NCBI GenBank assembly: GCA_938035945.1 | Contig: CALHOU010000022.1 | Coordinates: forward strand, 1 to 49,758 | Direction of reading: 5' to 3' | Length of the DNA stretch: 49,758 bases | DNA from: an uncultured Granulosicoccaceae bacterium | GTDB taxonomy: Bacteria; Pseudomonadota; Gammaproteobacteria; Granulosicoccales; Granulosicoccaceae | Translations under genes and position numbers: made by a program | Notes under the pieces: model-generated | The model's database searches: none | What the model saw: only the letters and a program-made list of their open reading frames with translations | Told to the model about the DNA's origin: nothing | In this document: piece after piece, positions 16,397-25,385 of the stretch | How positions within the stretch are numbered: the first letter of the stretch is position 1 | Layout of the letters: every line of letters begins with the position of its first letter

Positions 16397-17341
16397 ATGA
16401 GCAAACCTCACATACTAAGCTTTGAAAGTTATGATGATTGGGACAGTGTACCCATGGCGGAAGCCTATGACGTGCATCAGTTTCCGGCATCATCCAACCC
16501 CATGGATTTGCCTGAGAAAGTGCGAAACGACATCAAGGCGTTTGCATTTAAAGGACACGCACACCTTGGCGCAGACATAATGGATGCGTTTCCAAATCTA
16601 GGTTTAGTGGCTAACTATGGCGTCGGCTTCGACACCATTGATGTTGCTTATGCCAGTGCTAATGGTATAGCGGTTACCAATACACCTGATGTGTTAACCG
16701 ATGATGTTGCAGATTTGGCCATTGGTATGTTGCTCGCGCTATCAAGGGACATAGTGGGTGCGTCTGATTGGGTGCGATCGGGTAACTGGGCATCATCTGG
16801 TGCGTACCCCCTGCAGCGAACAATTTCCGGCAAAACAGTGGGTGTTGTTGGACTGGGTCGTATCGGGCACGCGATTGCAACGCGCCTGCAAAGCTTTAAT
16901 ACCGATATTCATTACTTTGCCAGAAGTGAAAAAGATACACCGGGTTGGACATACCAAAGCGACTTAGTCGAGCTGGCAACAGTTGCAGATATCATGATGG
17001 TGGCAGTGTCTGGTGGGCCTGAAACCGCTGGCATCATATCGGCAGAGGTTATACAGGCCTTAGGCCCTGATGGTGTTATGGTTAATAGCGCAAGAGGCAG
17101 TACGGTGGATGAAGAAGCTTTGCTGCAAGCCTTGGAGACCGGTAATATTCGCGGAGCGGCGTTGGATGTGTACGACAACGAGCCAAATATTGATCCGCGT
17201 TTTGCCAAACTGAGCAATGTTTTGTTGCAACCACATCAGTCATCGGGAACGATAGAAACTCGCCAACGAATGGGTGAATTACAGCGTCAAAACTTACAGG
17301 CCTTTTTTGCCAATAAGCCTTTAGTCACACCGGTTAACTAG
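16397..17341 (+). CDS. D-isomer 2-hydroxyacid dehydrogenase (glyoxylate/hydroxypyruvate reductase-like)
   Basis: 314 residues from the ATG at 16397 immediately after the gluconolactonase stop; an ATG at 16382 would overlap that gene. The Rossmann motif is VGVVGLGRIG. The catalytic Arg lies in NSARGS, the Glu in ALDVYDNEP and the His in LLQPHQSSGT, so the active site is complete. Such enzymes interconvert 2-keto and D-2-hydroxy acids with NAD(P)H. Coupled to a lactonase, it may reduce or oxidise a product of sugar-acid breakdown. It ends 26 bases before the convergent LacI gene. Confidence 0.88.
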   Translation: MSKPHILSFESYDDWDSVPMAEAYDVHQFPASSNPMDLPEKVRNDIKAFAFKGHAHLGADIMDAFPNLGLVANYGVGFDTIDVAYASANGIAVTNTPDVLTDDVADLAIGMLLALSRDIVGASDWVRSGNWASSGAYPLQRTISGKTVGVVGLGRIGHAIATRLQSFNTDIHYFARSEKDTPGWTYQSDLVELATVADIMMVAVSGGPETAGIISAEVIQALGPDGVMVNSARGSTVDEEALLQALETGNIRGAALDVYDNEPNIDPRFAKLSNVLLQPHQSSGTIETRQRMGELQRQNLQAFFANKPLVTPVN

Positions 17342-17349
17342 CATCGTAC

Positions 17350-17367
17350 CCATAAATAAGGATGGGC
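17350..17367. terminator. Short hairpin between convergent dehydrogenase and LacI genes
   Basis: CCCAT (17350-17354) and ATGGG (17363-17367) pair around an eight-base loop, with further GCAT/TGC complementarity outside. It would serve both converging genes, but the stem is short and lacks a clear U-tract. Confidence 0.3.
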
Positions 17368-18384
17368 TTATGCACTTAATCCTTCGATAAGTTCAAAGCC
17401 TGCATCCGTTACGCGTGTTACTTTTTTTCCTTGTAAGCGAGCAAGGACACGTTCTGCTGAAAGCTTACCCATTTCAAAACGCGGTGACCGAACCGTGGTA
17501 ATGGGTATGGGCATTGCACTGGCGATCTCCATACCGCTAAAACTTGCCAGTGCCACTTTTTTTGGAATATCGATGCCTGCATACAAACAGTGCATCATTG
17601 CCCCAGCTGCTACCGCATCATTAGAACAATAAACCACTTCTACGCCTTTGCACGCTTCAAGTAAGTGCGGCATATGTTCTCGACCAAGGCTAATGCCCGA
17701 TAAGTCGGATACCGTAAGCTGATGCTCGAAGTCAATATCGTGTTTATGTAACGCTGATTGAAATCCTTTACACCGTAGTGACGCAGAACGGTCTATCGTA
17801 TGATCAGTACCGAGGTAGGCAAAGCGTTTATAAGATTTATTTAATAAATGTTCGGCCATAACTTTGCCGGCTTTACGTTGGTCCAGGCCAACGCATATGT
17901 CAATCGGGTTTCGGGTTAGTTCCATGACTTCAACAACTGGTGATGCGTTGGCCTCTAACAGTCGCTTGGTTTTTGGCATATGTTGCGTACCAGCGAGAAT
18001 AAAACCCGCAGGACGCCAGCCCATCATGGCTCTAACAATATCCAACTCGCGCTCTAAGTCGTAGTCGCTGATGCCGATAACTTGCTGATACACAGTGTCG
18101 TTTAACCCAGCTGCAATTCCAGCCAGCAGCTCCGTAAATACAATGCTATCGAGAGAGGGGACAATGACGGCGATTTGCGTGCCTTGGGACGCAGCTAGCG
18201 CACCGGCAATTTTATTGTGCACATAACCAAGCTCTTCCATACACGCTTTGACCTTTTTGCGCGTATCAGCTGCCACGTTGTCGGTGCCGCGTAGCACACG
18301 AGACACCGTCATCGTACTTACGCCGGCAGCGGCTGCAACTTGCTCGATAGTGAGTGACTTATTGGGTTTTGAAGTGCCGGCCAT
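17368..18384 (-). CDS. LacI-family transcriptional regulator (GntR-like)
   Basis: 338 residues. The N-terminal helix-turn-helix reads IEQVAAAAGVSTMTVSRVLR, with the hinge helix near NKIAGALAAS, followed by a sugar-binding effector domain (about 68-335). The closest general resemblance is to gluconate-type LacI regulators. It is transcribed away from a sugar ABC importer and lies against the gluconolactonase/2-hydroxyacid dehydrogenase pair, so it probably represses sugar or sugar-acid genes and releases them when the ligand is present. A LacI-style palindrome lies in the intergenic region 60 bases upstream of its start. Confidence 0.88.
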   Translation of the reverse strand: MAGTSKPNKSLTIEQVAAAAGVSTMTVSRVLRGTDNVAADTRKKVKACMEELGYVHNKIAGALAASQGTQIAVIVPSLDSIVFTELLAGIAAGLNDTVYQQVIGISDYDLERELDIVRAMMGWRPAGFILAGTQHMPKTKRLLEANASPVVEVMELTRNPIDICVGLDQRKAGKVMAEHLLNKSYKRFAYLGTDHTIDRSASLRCKGFQSALHKHDIDFEHQLTVSDLSGISLGREHMPHLLEACKGVEVVYCSNDAVAAGAMMHCLYAGIDIPKKVALASFSGMEIASAMPIPITTVRSPRFEMGKLSAERVLARLQGKKVTRVTDAGFELIEGLSA

Positions 18385-18445
18385 GGCTGCATTCTAAAGC
18401 ATTAGTATCAATCGATATTTAATATTATGTACCAAAATGGGCCAA

Positions 18446-18460
18446 TGTTAGCGCTAGACA
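18446..18460. promoter_or_regulatory. Candidate LacI-type operator before the ABC operon
   Basis: TGTTAGCGCTAGACA, with AATGT/ACATT flanks, is a near-palindrome centred on GCGC, the form typical of operators bound by LacI-family proteins (central CG, TGTTA half-site). One extra base makes the right half slightly offset. It lies about 60 bases upstream of both the LacI start and the ABC ATPase start at 18513, as expected for dual control. Confidence 0.5.
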
Positions 18461-18512
18461 TTTGGGCGATACCTCCGTATATTCAGATAAAACCAATTTG
18501 GATGGAGGCCCA

Positions 18513-19604
18513 GTGCCGGGCGTTGAATTAATAGATGTAGCCAAGTCATTTGGCTCGACTGAAGTTATCCCAAAGTTGAACCTGTCAATAGACGAAGGTG
18601 AGTTTGCGGTCATTGTCGGGCCTTCCGGGTGTGGAAAATCTACAACGTTGCGCATGATTTGTGGTCTGGAACCAGTCACTTCTGGCAGCATTTTTATAAA
18701 AGATAGAAATGTGACCAAGGCTGCTCCCAAAGCACGTGATATCGCGATGGTGTTTCAATCGTATGCTTTATATCCGCACATGGATGTTGCTGGCAACATG
18801 TCATTTGCTTTGCGCTTGGCCGGCCGGCCCAAAGAAGAAATCAAGCGACGCGTTGATCATGCGGCGCAACTGCTCGAGCTCACTGATTATCTACATCGAA
18901 AACCTCGCGATCTATCCGGCGGACAACGTCAACGTGTGGCGATGGGGCGTTCCATTGTTCGCGACGCCTACTGTTTTTTATTCGATGAACCGCTATCTAA
19001 TCTTGATGCGAAACTTCGCTCGTCGATGCGAACTGAGCTTGCCTTATTGCACAAGCAGTTGGAGCGCACGATGGTCTATGTCACACACGATCAAATTGAA
19101 GCCATGACCATGGCTGATCGCATTGTGATAATGGACCAAGGTGAAATACAACAAGTTGGTACACCGCGCGAAGTGTATACCTCGCCCAGAAATCGATTTG
19201 TTGCAGGCTTTATCGGCTCACCATCCATGAATTTTTTAGATGCGCAACTTCAAGACGAGCGAGGTGAACTCGTTGTTCGCGGAGACGGATTTAGGTTGCC
19301 AATTCCAGATCGCCTACAGCAGCAGGTACAAAACACCACAGTCACAGAATGCACGGTAGGTCTTCGGCCTGAACATTTTTTCGCACGCAATGACGGTAGC
19401 GGCAACTTAGCGGCCTTAAAACTCAATGTTGATGTGGCTGAATATATTGGATCTAGCCAATTTTTGGCCGCTCATCTTGGCGAACAAGCAGTAACAGCAA
19501 CTGTTGATGTTGGGCCCGATGCAGAACCTATGCAATCGGGTGAATATTATTTTGATACTAATCGTCTGTATTTGTTCGATAGGCGGACAGGTATGGCTTT
19601 ATAA
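18513..19604 (+). CDS. Sugar ABC transporter ATP-binding protein (UgpC/MalK type)
   Basis: About 363 residues from the GTG at 18513, preceded by GGAGG at 18504-18508; the longer TTG-started frame (18462) would run through the operator. Walker A is GPSGCGKST (about 36-44), the signature LSGGQRQR is at about 134-141, Walker B is CFLFDEP and the H-loop is YVTHDQ. A C-terminal regulatory OB-like domain (about 235-363) is present, as in carbohydrate importers. It heads an operon with a binding protein and two permeases, so it powers uptake of a sugar or glycerol-phosphate-type compound. The substrate is not evident from sequence. Confidence 0.92.
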   Translation: MPGVELIDVAKSFGSTEVIPKLNLSIDEGEFAVIVGPSGCGKSTTLRMICGLEPVTSGSIFIKDRNVTKAAPKARDIAMVFQSYALYPHMDVAGNMSFALRLAGRPKEEIKRRVDHAAQLLELTDYLHRKPRDLSGGQRQRVAMGRSIVRDAYCFLFDEPLSNLDAKLRSSMRTELALLHKQLERTMVYVTHDQIEAMTMADRIVIMDQGEIQQVGTPREVYTSPRNRFVAGFIGSPSMNFLDAQLQDERGELVVRGDGFRLPIPDRLQQQVQNTTVTECTVGLRPEHFFARNDGSGNLAALKLNVDVAEYIGSSQFLAAHLGEQAVTATVDVGPDAEPMQSGEYYFDTNRLYLFDRRTGMAL

Positions 19605-19657
19605 AAGCACTGCGACGCAAACAGCGGTGCGACTTTCGCTCACTTGGAGAAAAAACT

Positions 19658-20989
19658 ATGTCAAAAAAGTGGATTTCAACAACATTGGCAAGCGCTGCGC
19701 TCGTACTAGCGTCGTCGACGGCACTGGCCAACCCATATGAAAAATACAAAGACACAACGATTGTGGTTAGTTGGCCAGCGCTAAGTCACTTTGCAAAGGC
19801 TGAAACGTTAATCGAAGAATTCACCGAAGAAACGGGCATCGAAGTTGAAGTCGATGCGTTGCAGTATTTAAAACTACGCGATAGACAAATATTGGAAATG
19901 TCTAAACGCGAAGGTGAGTACGATGTTGTATCGTGGGTGGTCATGTGGAAAGGAGAGTATGTATCAAAAGGTCTGCTAACACCGCTATCGCAATTCTTTA
20001 CTAATGGTGCGTTGGTTGATCCGCAGTACGACATAGATGATATTGCTGATGCCTATCTGCAGAACGGCGGAATCGTTGGTGGTAAAAAAGGTTATATGCC
20101 GGGTAAGTCTGGTGCGATGTATGGTGTGCCGTTTGGTGCTGAAACATCGATCATGGCGTATCGCAAAGATATTTTCGAAGAACAAGGTATTACGCCACCA
20201 GCTACCTATGATGAGCTGCGTGCAGCCATGGCGAAGCTAAAAGAAGCTGGCATACCGGCACTAACCTCACGCGGAAAGACTGGTCACCAGGTTACGGCTG
20301 GTTGGTTATTACACCTTGCGCCGCTAGGAGGAAAGATCTTTGATGACGAATGGAACCCTGTATTCAACAATGCAGCAGGTGTAGAAGCTGCACAAGTTAT
20401 GCGCGAGATTGCGCAAACGGGTCCTAACGGTATTGCATCGTTTGGTTTTGGTGAAGCAGCGGCAGCTTTTCTTGGTGGCGATGCTGCAATGTATATCGAT
20501 ACCTTAAAAATTGCGGCCATGGCGCGTGATCCCAAGCTGTCGAAAGTTGATGGAAAGGTAGGCTATGCCTTACACCCAACAGGAACTCGCTGTGGTTCAG
20601 AGACCGGTGGTTTTGCCATGGGAATACCGGCCAACTCTTTGAATAAAGAGGCAGCCTTTTTATTCGTTCAATACATGACGTCTAAAGCGGGCGACAAGCG
20701 TATGGTCGAGCTTGGTGGTGACCCAATTCGTATGTCAACGTACAAGCACTTCCAAAGTGAATTTGACGAGTATCCAGTTATTCTTGACCAGTTGCCGTGT
20801 GCTGATGCTGATTGGCGTCCGCTTATCCCTGAGTGGAACGAGTTGAACATCGACGTACTTGGTCAGGCATTAACGCAAGTCATCACGACTGATGAGCCAA
20901 TTCAACCCATCATGGATGCGGCTGCTGAAAAAGCCCGTGCCATTATGGAGCGTGAAGGGTATTACGCGTGGGCTAACTACCGTAAGTAA
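19658..20989 (+). CDS. Sugar ABC transporter substrate-binding protein (family 1)
   Basis: 443 residues. A signal peptide (KKWISTTLASAALVLASSTALA, cut near ALA-NPY) targets it to the periplasm. The mature part is a two-lobed extracellular solute-binding protein of the maltose/glycerol-phosphate class, with TIVVSWPALSHF at the first strand and GDAAMYIDTLKIAAMA in the second lobe. CGSETGGFAMGIP resembles the ligand-gate region of family members. TTGGAG lies before the ATG. A strong terminator follows the gene, which should give more binding protein than permease. Ligand unknown; an oligosaccharide or sugar acid is likely from the neighbours. Confidence 0.9.
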   Translation: MSKKWISTTLASAALVLASSTALANPYEKYKDTTIVVSWPALSHFAKAETLIEEFTEETGIEVEVDALQYLKLRDRQILEMSKREGEYDVVSWVVMWKGEYVSKGLLTPLSQFFTNGALVDPQYDIDDIADAYLQNGGIVGGKKGYMPGKSGAMYGVPFGAETSIMAYRKDIFEEQGITPPATYDELRAAMAKLKEAGIPALTSRGKTGHQVTAGWLLHLAPLGGKIFDDEWNPVFNNAAGVEAAQVMREIAQTGPNGIASFGFGEAAAAFLGGDAAMYIDTLKIAAMARDPKLSKVDGKVGYALHPTGTRCGSETGGFAMGIPANSLNKEAAFLFVQYMTSKAGDKRMVELGGDPIRMSTYKHFQSEFDEYPVILDQLPCADADWRPLIPEWNELNIDVLGQALTQVITTDEPIQPIMDAAAEKARAIMEREGYYAWANYRK

Positions 20990-20999
20990 GTTTGTGTCG

Positions 21000-21040
21000 A
21001 AACCATCGGCGAATGAATAGTCGCCGATGGTTTTCTCTTT
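21000..21040 (+). terminator. Strong intra-operon terminator after the binding-protein gene
   Basis: A 13-pair perfect stem, AAACCATCGGCGA (21000-21012) with TCGCCGATGGTTT (21021-21033), has an eight-base loop and is followed by a U-rich tract (TTTTCTCTTT). It lies between the binding-protein gene and the first permease of the same operon, so it probably attenuates rather than stops transcription. Confidence 0.8.
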
Positions 21041-21085
21041 ACACAAGCAAGCCTTAAGCATAGATTCTCTAATCGACTAATTATT

Positions 21086-22003
21086 GTGGCAGCCACTGAT
21101 AGAACAGAAGTACCTGCACGCGACTACCGCGTCGTAACGCCGTATCTTTTTATAGCGCCGGCAGTGCTTGTCATGTTCGCAGGTTTGGCGTTTCCTGTGC
21201 TGCAATCACTTTATTTAAGTTTCTATGATTGGAAAATTGGCACGCCGCTAAAGTCGGCTGAATACGTTGGGTTGGACAACTACATAAGGCTCATCTCTGA
21301 CCCCGACGTGCGTGAGTCGCTTTGGGTCACTATACGCTTTGGGCTTTGGACCATTTCTATTGAGATGTTTTTAGGCATCGCGTTGGCCTTGCTGCTAGAG
21401 AAACCTATCCGAGGTGCCAGTGTATTTAGAACCATATTCATACTGCCTTTGATGGTGTCGCCGGTGGTTGTGGGTTTGATCTGGCGCTACCTATTTGATG
21501 CGCGCGTAGGTTGGGTTAACTATTACCTTGGAACCTGGTTCGGCATTGAGCCACAAGTGTGGCTAGGTGATGCAGAACTTGCGTTTTTCGCGATTGTGCT
21601 TACCGATATCTGGCAGTGGACACCCTTTATTTTCATTATTGTTATTGCCGGTCTTCAAGCACTTCCGTCAGAAGTATTGGAGGCATCCCATGTGGATGGA
21701 GCGAATTGGTGGCAACAAATTTTCTTGGTTAAATTGCCCATGATCAGCTCAATCTTGGTCATCGCTTTGTTAATGCGTTTAATCGATGTATTCAGAGCGC
21801 TCGAAGTGATGTATATCATGACGGGTGGTGGACCGGGGCGGGCCACCGAATTGATGTCTTTACATATATACAACCGTGCCTTTGATGCACAGTTGCTGGG
21901 CTACGCGTCGGCCATTGCCGTTTTGCTTATCGCCATTGTGTTCGTTATTTCCATATCGATTTTGTTGATTGGAAATCCAATGAAGGATAAGTCTGATGTC
22001 TAA
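21086..22003 (+). CDS. Sugar ABC transporter permease (MalF/UgpA type)
   Basis: 305 residues with six membrane helices and the MetI-type permease domain (about 90-295). The coupling EAA loop reads EASHVDGANWWQQIFLVKLPM. The N-terminal helix VVTPYLFIAPAVLVMFAGL precedes the core. Start is a GTG without a good ribosome site; no better start exists upstream or near. Its last eight bases overlap the next permease gene, so the two are translated together and should form the membrane dimer. Confidence 0.9.
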   Translation: MAATDRTEVPARDYRVVTPYLFIAPAVLVMFAGLAFPVLQSLYLSFYDWKIGTPLKSAEYVGLDNYIRLISDPDVRESLWVTIRFGLWTISIEMFLGIALALLLEKPIRGASVFRTIFILPLMVSPVVVGLIWRYLFDARVGWVNYYLGTWFGIEPQVWLGDAELAFFAIVLTDIWQWTPFIFIIVIAGLQALPSEVLEASHVDGANWWQQIFLVKLPMISSILVIALLMRLIDVFRALEVMYIMTGGGPGRATELMSLHIYNRAFDAQLLGYASAIAVLLIAIVFVISISILLIGNPMKDKSDV

Positions 22004-22832
22004 TCAATTACACAGTCCATGGCGAGTGATGGCGCACTATGTGTGTCTGTGCTTACTGGCCATCGCTTGCCTGATGCCGATCTGGGTCATGATTTCTACG
22101 TCATTCAAAGATGACATAGTGATATTTGATGGAAAACCTATTTGGTTTTTCTTTGTACCGACGATGGATAACTATGAATACATTGTTGGCCGTGGCAAAT
22201 TTGATCGCTATTTAGTGAACTCGGTCATTGTCGCTGTTGTGTCCACTTTCTTGACCTTACTGCTCGGAGGTCTATGCGCTTATGCTTTGGCCCGTGCAGA
22301 ATTTAAAGGCAGGCGTTTTGTTGCCAATGCCACGTTGTTGGTACGAATGGTGCCGCCGGCTGTGCTGGCCGTACCTGCATTCGCGATGGTTATTTTCCTT
22401 AATGTTAATAACGATTTGTTGGTATTAATATTCTTTTATACCGCATTGAATCTACCATTCGCCATCTGGCTGTTGTTTGGATTTTATAAACAAATCCCGG
22501 TAGAACTGGAGGAGGCGGCAATTGTGGATGGCGCCTCGCCACTCCAGGTATTTTTTAGAGTGTTACTGCCACTTATGAAATCGGGCTATGCGGTCGCTGG
22601 CATATTCACCTTTCGAATAGCGTGGAATGAATTTATTCTGGCTCTGCTTTTAACCGGCCGTAACACACGCACCTTGCCGGTTGCGGCGTCCGGTTTCTTA
22701 ACCGATACCGGTGTTGAGTGGGGCCGCATCATGGCCATGGGTACCTTAATTGTTATTCCACCATTGTTGTTTACTTTTTTTGCAGCTCGACAAATCATTG
22801 CTGGTATGACGGCTGGTGCGGTGAAGGGCTAG
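21996..22832 (+). CDS. Sugar ABC transporter permease (MalG/UgpE type)
   Basis: 278 residues, six membrane helices; the EAA loop reads EEAAIVDGASPLQVFFRVLLP. It overlaps the upstream permease by eight bases and is followed four bases later by a GTG for a cytochrome b561 gene. With the ATPase and binding protein it completes a CUT1-type importer. Confidence 0.92.
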   Translation: MSNQLHSPWRVMAHYVCLCLLAIACLMPIWVMISTSFKDDIVIFDGKPIWFFFVPTMDNYEYIVGRGKFDRYLVNSVIVAVVSTFLTLLLGGLCAYALARAEFKGRRFVANATLLVRMVPPAVLAVPAFAMVIFLNVNNDLLVLIFFYTALNLPFAIWLLFGFYKQIPVELEEAAIVDGASPLQVFFRVLLPLMKSGYAVAGIFTFRIAWNEFILALLLTGRNTRTLPVAASGFLTDTGVEWGRIMAMGTLIVIPPLLFTFFAARQIIAGMTAGAVKG

Positions 22833-22836
22833 TGCC

Positions 22837-23619
22837 GTGTTCTTCGATAACCCGGCCGACATAGTTCAAGTTGCAACAATTGCTGATTTGGACTTATTTC
22901 CAAGGTGGATTTTTAATTCGATCGACTCTAGTCGAGCACATTCGATTGATGAGGTAACAAAGTGGCATGCGCGGTTTATGTCATTGGCCTGGAGTTTTTT
23001 CTTCCCAGTCGCAATTATTGCTGCGCGTTATTACAAAGTAATGCCGCGGCAGAATTTTCCGCAAGAAATTGATAACCAATGGTGGTGGATCATGCATCGC
23101 GTCTGCGTTGGTTTAGGTACCGTCGCGGTGCTGATTGGATTTAGTTTGATTTATTATTTTAGCAGTGGGGATGTAACTGCAAACGAGCTGCACCGGTATT
23201 TGGGTTGGTCGGCTTTGGTATTACTCATGGTTCAAATTGCCGGTGGTTTGTTACGCGGTACCAGAGGGGGGCCAAAAATGCGCCACCACCAAGGTGCCTT
23301 ACGTGGCGATCACTACGACATGACAAGCAGACGTATAGTTTTTGAGCGTGTGCATAAGTCAGTCGGTTACCTTGCTATTGCCGTTGCATGGACGGCCACG
23401 GTTGCAGGCTTGTGGCATGTAAACGCACCCATCTGGATATGGTTGCTAACCACTGGTTGGTGGGCGTGTATGTGTATATTTGCTGTGTACCTACAAAAAC
23501 AACATCGTGCGATCGATACATACCAAGCGATTTGGGGTACGAATCCAGAATTAGTGGGTAATAAGTTGCCAATTATTGGTATTGGTATTCATAGAATTAA
23601 ACATCAAGACAAACGCTAA
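22837..23619 (+). CDS. Cytochrome b561-type membrane protein
   Basis: 260 residues starting at a GTG. Five hydrophobic segments; four carry histidines in the spacing of diheme cytochrome b561: His44 (WHARF), His87 (MHRVC), His119 (LHRYLGW) and His173 (VHKSVGYL). The family moves electrons across membranes, often from ascorbate or other reductants. It lies only four bases after the sugar-permease gene and 41 bases before a PhyH-type dioxygenase, an odd place for such a protein. One idea is that it supplies electrons for a membrane-linked oxidation; this is speculative. A long loop between helices (about 140-170) contains HHQGALRGDHYD. Confidence 0.72.
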   Translation: MFFDNPADIVQVATIADLDLFPRWIFNSIDSSRAHSIDEVTKWHARFMSLAWSFFFPVAIIAARYYKVMPRQNFPQEIDNQWWWIMHRVCVGLGTVAVLIGFSLIYYFSSGDVTANELHRYLGWSALVLLMVQIAGGLLRGTRGGPKMRHHQGALRGDHYDMTSRRIVFERVHKSVGYLAIAVAWTATVAGLWHVNAPIWIWLLTTGWWACMCIFAVYLQKQHRAIDTYQAIWGTNPELVGNKLPIIGIGIHRIKHQDKR

Positions 23620-23660
23620 GCAATCGGTGCTTTGCGGTTTGGGTTTATAGGAGAATAGAT

Positions 23661-24479
23661 ATGAGCGAGTGGAAAAAACAGTACGACAAAGATGGCTACT
23701 ACTTCCCCATACAAGCGATAAGTTCTGAACAGGCATTGGGCTATCGCAAGCGACTTGAAGCTGCTGAGAAGTTAGTTGCAGATGACCCTGCAAAAAAGAA
23801 ACTAATGCAACTGCAACCTGCGGCTGTGTTGGATTTCGCCGATGAGCTTGCGCGAATGCCAAGCATCGTCAATCCGGTTACTGAAATATTGGGTGATGAT
23901 GTACTGTTGTGGAATGCAACGTTTTTCATTAAGGAGCCACAATCTGATTCCTTCATTAGTTGGCACCAGGATCTTAAATATTGGGGTATGGACGATAGCC
24001 ATGAAGTAACAGCGTGGTTGGCTTTATCGGACGTCACCACCGCAACTGGCTGCATGAAGTTTGTCCCTGGCAGTCATACGCTCGATATGGTTGAGCATAT
24101 TGATACGTTTGAAGAAAATAATTTGCTCTCAAGAGGGCAAGAAATCGCAGTTGACGTGAATGAAGACGAAGCCGTTCACGTGCAATTGAAACCAGGGGAG
24201 ATGTCCTTACACCACGGTAAGCTGTTTCACGGTTCTAGCCCAAATTCGACCAATGACAGACGCATAGGTTTGGCTTTGCGCTACATATCGACCAATATGC
24301 AGCAAACAGCTGATCTAAAACCTTACGCAAAATTGGTAGCTGGTAAAGATGACTACGGCAATTTTAGGCTACTGGATTCGCCAAGCGGCGTGCTGAGCGA
24401 AGATGACGTGGCCATTGCCTACGAGAATATTGAAATTCAAGAGCAATTTTTGTTTGCAGGAACCAATTTAGAGCGCTAG
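23661..24479 (+). CDS. PhyH-family Fe(II)/2-oxoglutarate dioxygenase
   Basis: 272 residues of the phytanoyl-CoA dioxygenase family. The iron triad is complete: His102 and Asp104 in WHQDLKYW and the distal His190 in LFHGSSPN, with Arg200/Arg201 placed to bind 2-oxoglutarate. The aspartate rules out a halogenase of this family. Such enzymes hydroxylate many small molecules. It sits after a sugar importer and cytochrome b561 and before a TauE/SafE exporter. AGGAGA precedes the ATG by a normal distance. Substrate unknown; a sugar sulfonate is a tempting but unproven guess. Confidence 0.86.
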   Translation: MSEWKKQYDKDGYYFPIQAISSEQALGYRKRLEAAEKLVADDPAKKKLMQLQPAAVLDFADELARMPSIVNPVTEILGDDVLLWNATFFIKEPQSDSFISWHQDLKYWGMDDSHEVTAWLALSDVTTATGCMKFVPGSHTLDMVEHIDTFEENNLLSRGQEIAVDVNEDEAVHVQLKPGEMSLHHGKLFHGSSPNSTNDRRIGLALRYISTNMQQTADLKPYAKLVAGKDDYGNFRLLDSPSGVLSEDDVAIAYENIEIQEQFLFAGTNLER

Positions 24480-24531
24480 GCTTATGCGTCTATGGAAGAG
24501 TTTCTTCCGACGTGAGTAAGAAAACGCAACC

Positions 24532-25299
24532 ATGCAATCAGGTGTCACACTGCTTGGTCAGTTAGACTTCTTTACACTGGTGCTGGTTGCGTTAGCCGCC
24601 TTTGCCACTGCCTGCTTCCATTCTGTAGCAGGATTTGCCGGTGCCTTGTTGCTTTCAGTTTGCCTTGCACCACTAATTGGCGTGCGTGCTGTTGTCCCCG
24701 TTGTGGCTTTGGCCATGATCATCAGTAATTCCAACCGCATATTGTTGTTTTGGCACCAAATCGATTGGAAGGCCTATCGTGCGATTATGATTACGGGTTT
24801 GCCCGGTATTGTGGTGGGCGCGGTAATCTATCTGTACCTGCCGGTAAAAGCTATTGCCTTTGTTATGGGTTGCTTTCTCTTGTTGTCCATTCCACTACGG
24901 CGAGTATTCAAAAAACGTAACTATCATGTTGGTTATCGTGGCCTGTCGGTGGTTGCGATTGTTTATGGTGTTATTTCTGGAACTGTGTTTGGCGGTGGCA
25001 TTATCTTAGGGCCGTTTTTATTAGGCGCCGGCATTGTCGGGCAGGGCTTGGTTGGGCTTGTTGCCGCGCTTGGTTTAACCTTAAACATCACCAAAACGGT
25101 CGTGTTTGGTGCTGGCAGTTTACTCGATAGGGAAATGATTTCACTCGGTGTTGTTGTAGGTTTGTGCACAATACCAGGTGGCATGCTGGGCAAATGGATA
25201 GTTAAGAATACGGATATTGAAATTCATACCGTTATCGTTGAAATGCTGATGTTTGCAGGCGGTTGTTACTTTTTATATCAAGGTATCGCTGTCATGTAA
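24532..25299 (+). CDS. TauE/SafE-family membrane exporter (TSUP)
   Basis: 255 residues, about eight membrane helices. Two TauE/SafE repeats are visible: the first with FATACFHSVAGFAGALLLSV, the second with VYGVISGTVFGGGIILGPFL, both glycine rich as in the family. Members export sulfite, sulfonates or similar anions. It is on the same strand 52 bases after the dioxygenase gene; GGAAGA/TCTTCC in between can form a short stem. A sulfite exporter next to an oxygenase fits a desulfonation pathway, but the family is broad. Confidence 0.85.
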   Translation: MQSGVTLLGQLDFFTLVLVALAAFATACFHSVAGFAGALLLSVCLAPLIGVRAVVPVVALAMIISNSNRILLFWHQIDWKAYRAIMITGLPGIVVGAVIYLYLPVKAIAFVMGCFLLLSIPLRRVFKKRNYHVGYRGLSVVAIVYGVISGTVFGGGIILGPFLLGAGIVGQGLVGLVAALGLTLNITKTVVFGAGSLLDREMISLGVVVGLCTIPGGMLGKWIVKNTDIEIHTVIVEMLMFAGGCYFLYQGIAVM

Positions 25300-25308
25300 G
25301 ACTATATA

Positions 25309-25337
25309 TACAACTCCAAGCCTTTCTTGAAGTTGTA
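25309..25337. terminator. Hairpin between convergent TauE and lipoprotein genes
   Basis: TACAACT-C-CAAG (25309-25320) pairs with CTTG-A-AGTTGTA (25326-25337), eleven pairs with one C/A mismatch and a five-base loop. No long U-tract follows on either strand, so termination efficiency is uncertain. Confidence 0.4.
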
Positions 25338-25385
25338 TTGTGTACAAGGTGATAGTTAGTTCAGCGCTGATTAGCAGGTACCGGG

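Noticed and set aside
23661-24479. Halogenase of the PhyH-like group
   Set aside because: The iron site has the full His-x-Asp pair (His102, Asp104); halogenases replace the acid with Ala or Gly.
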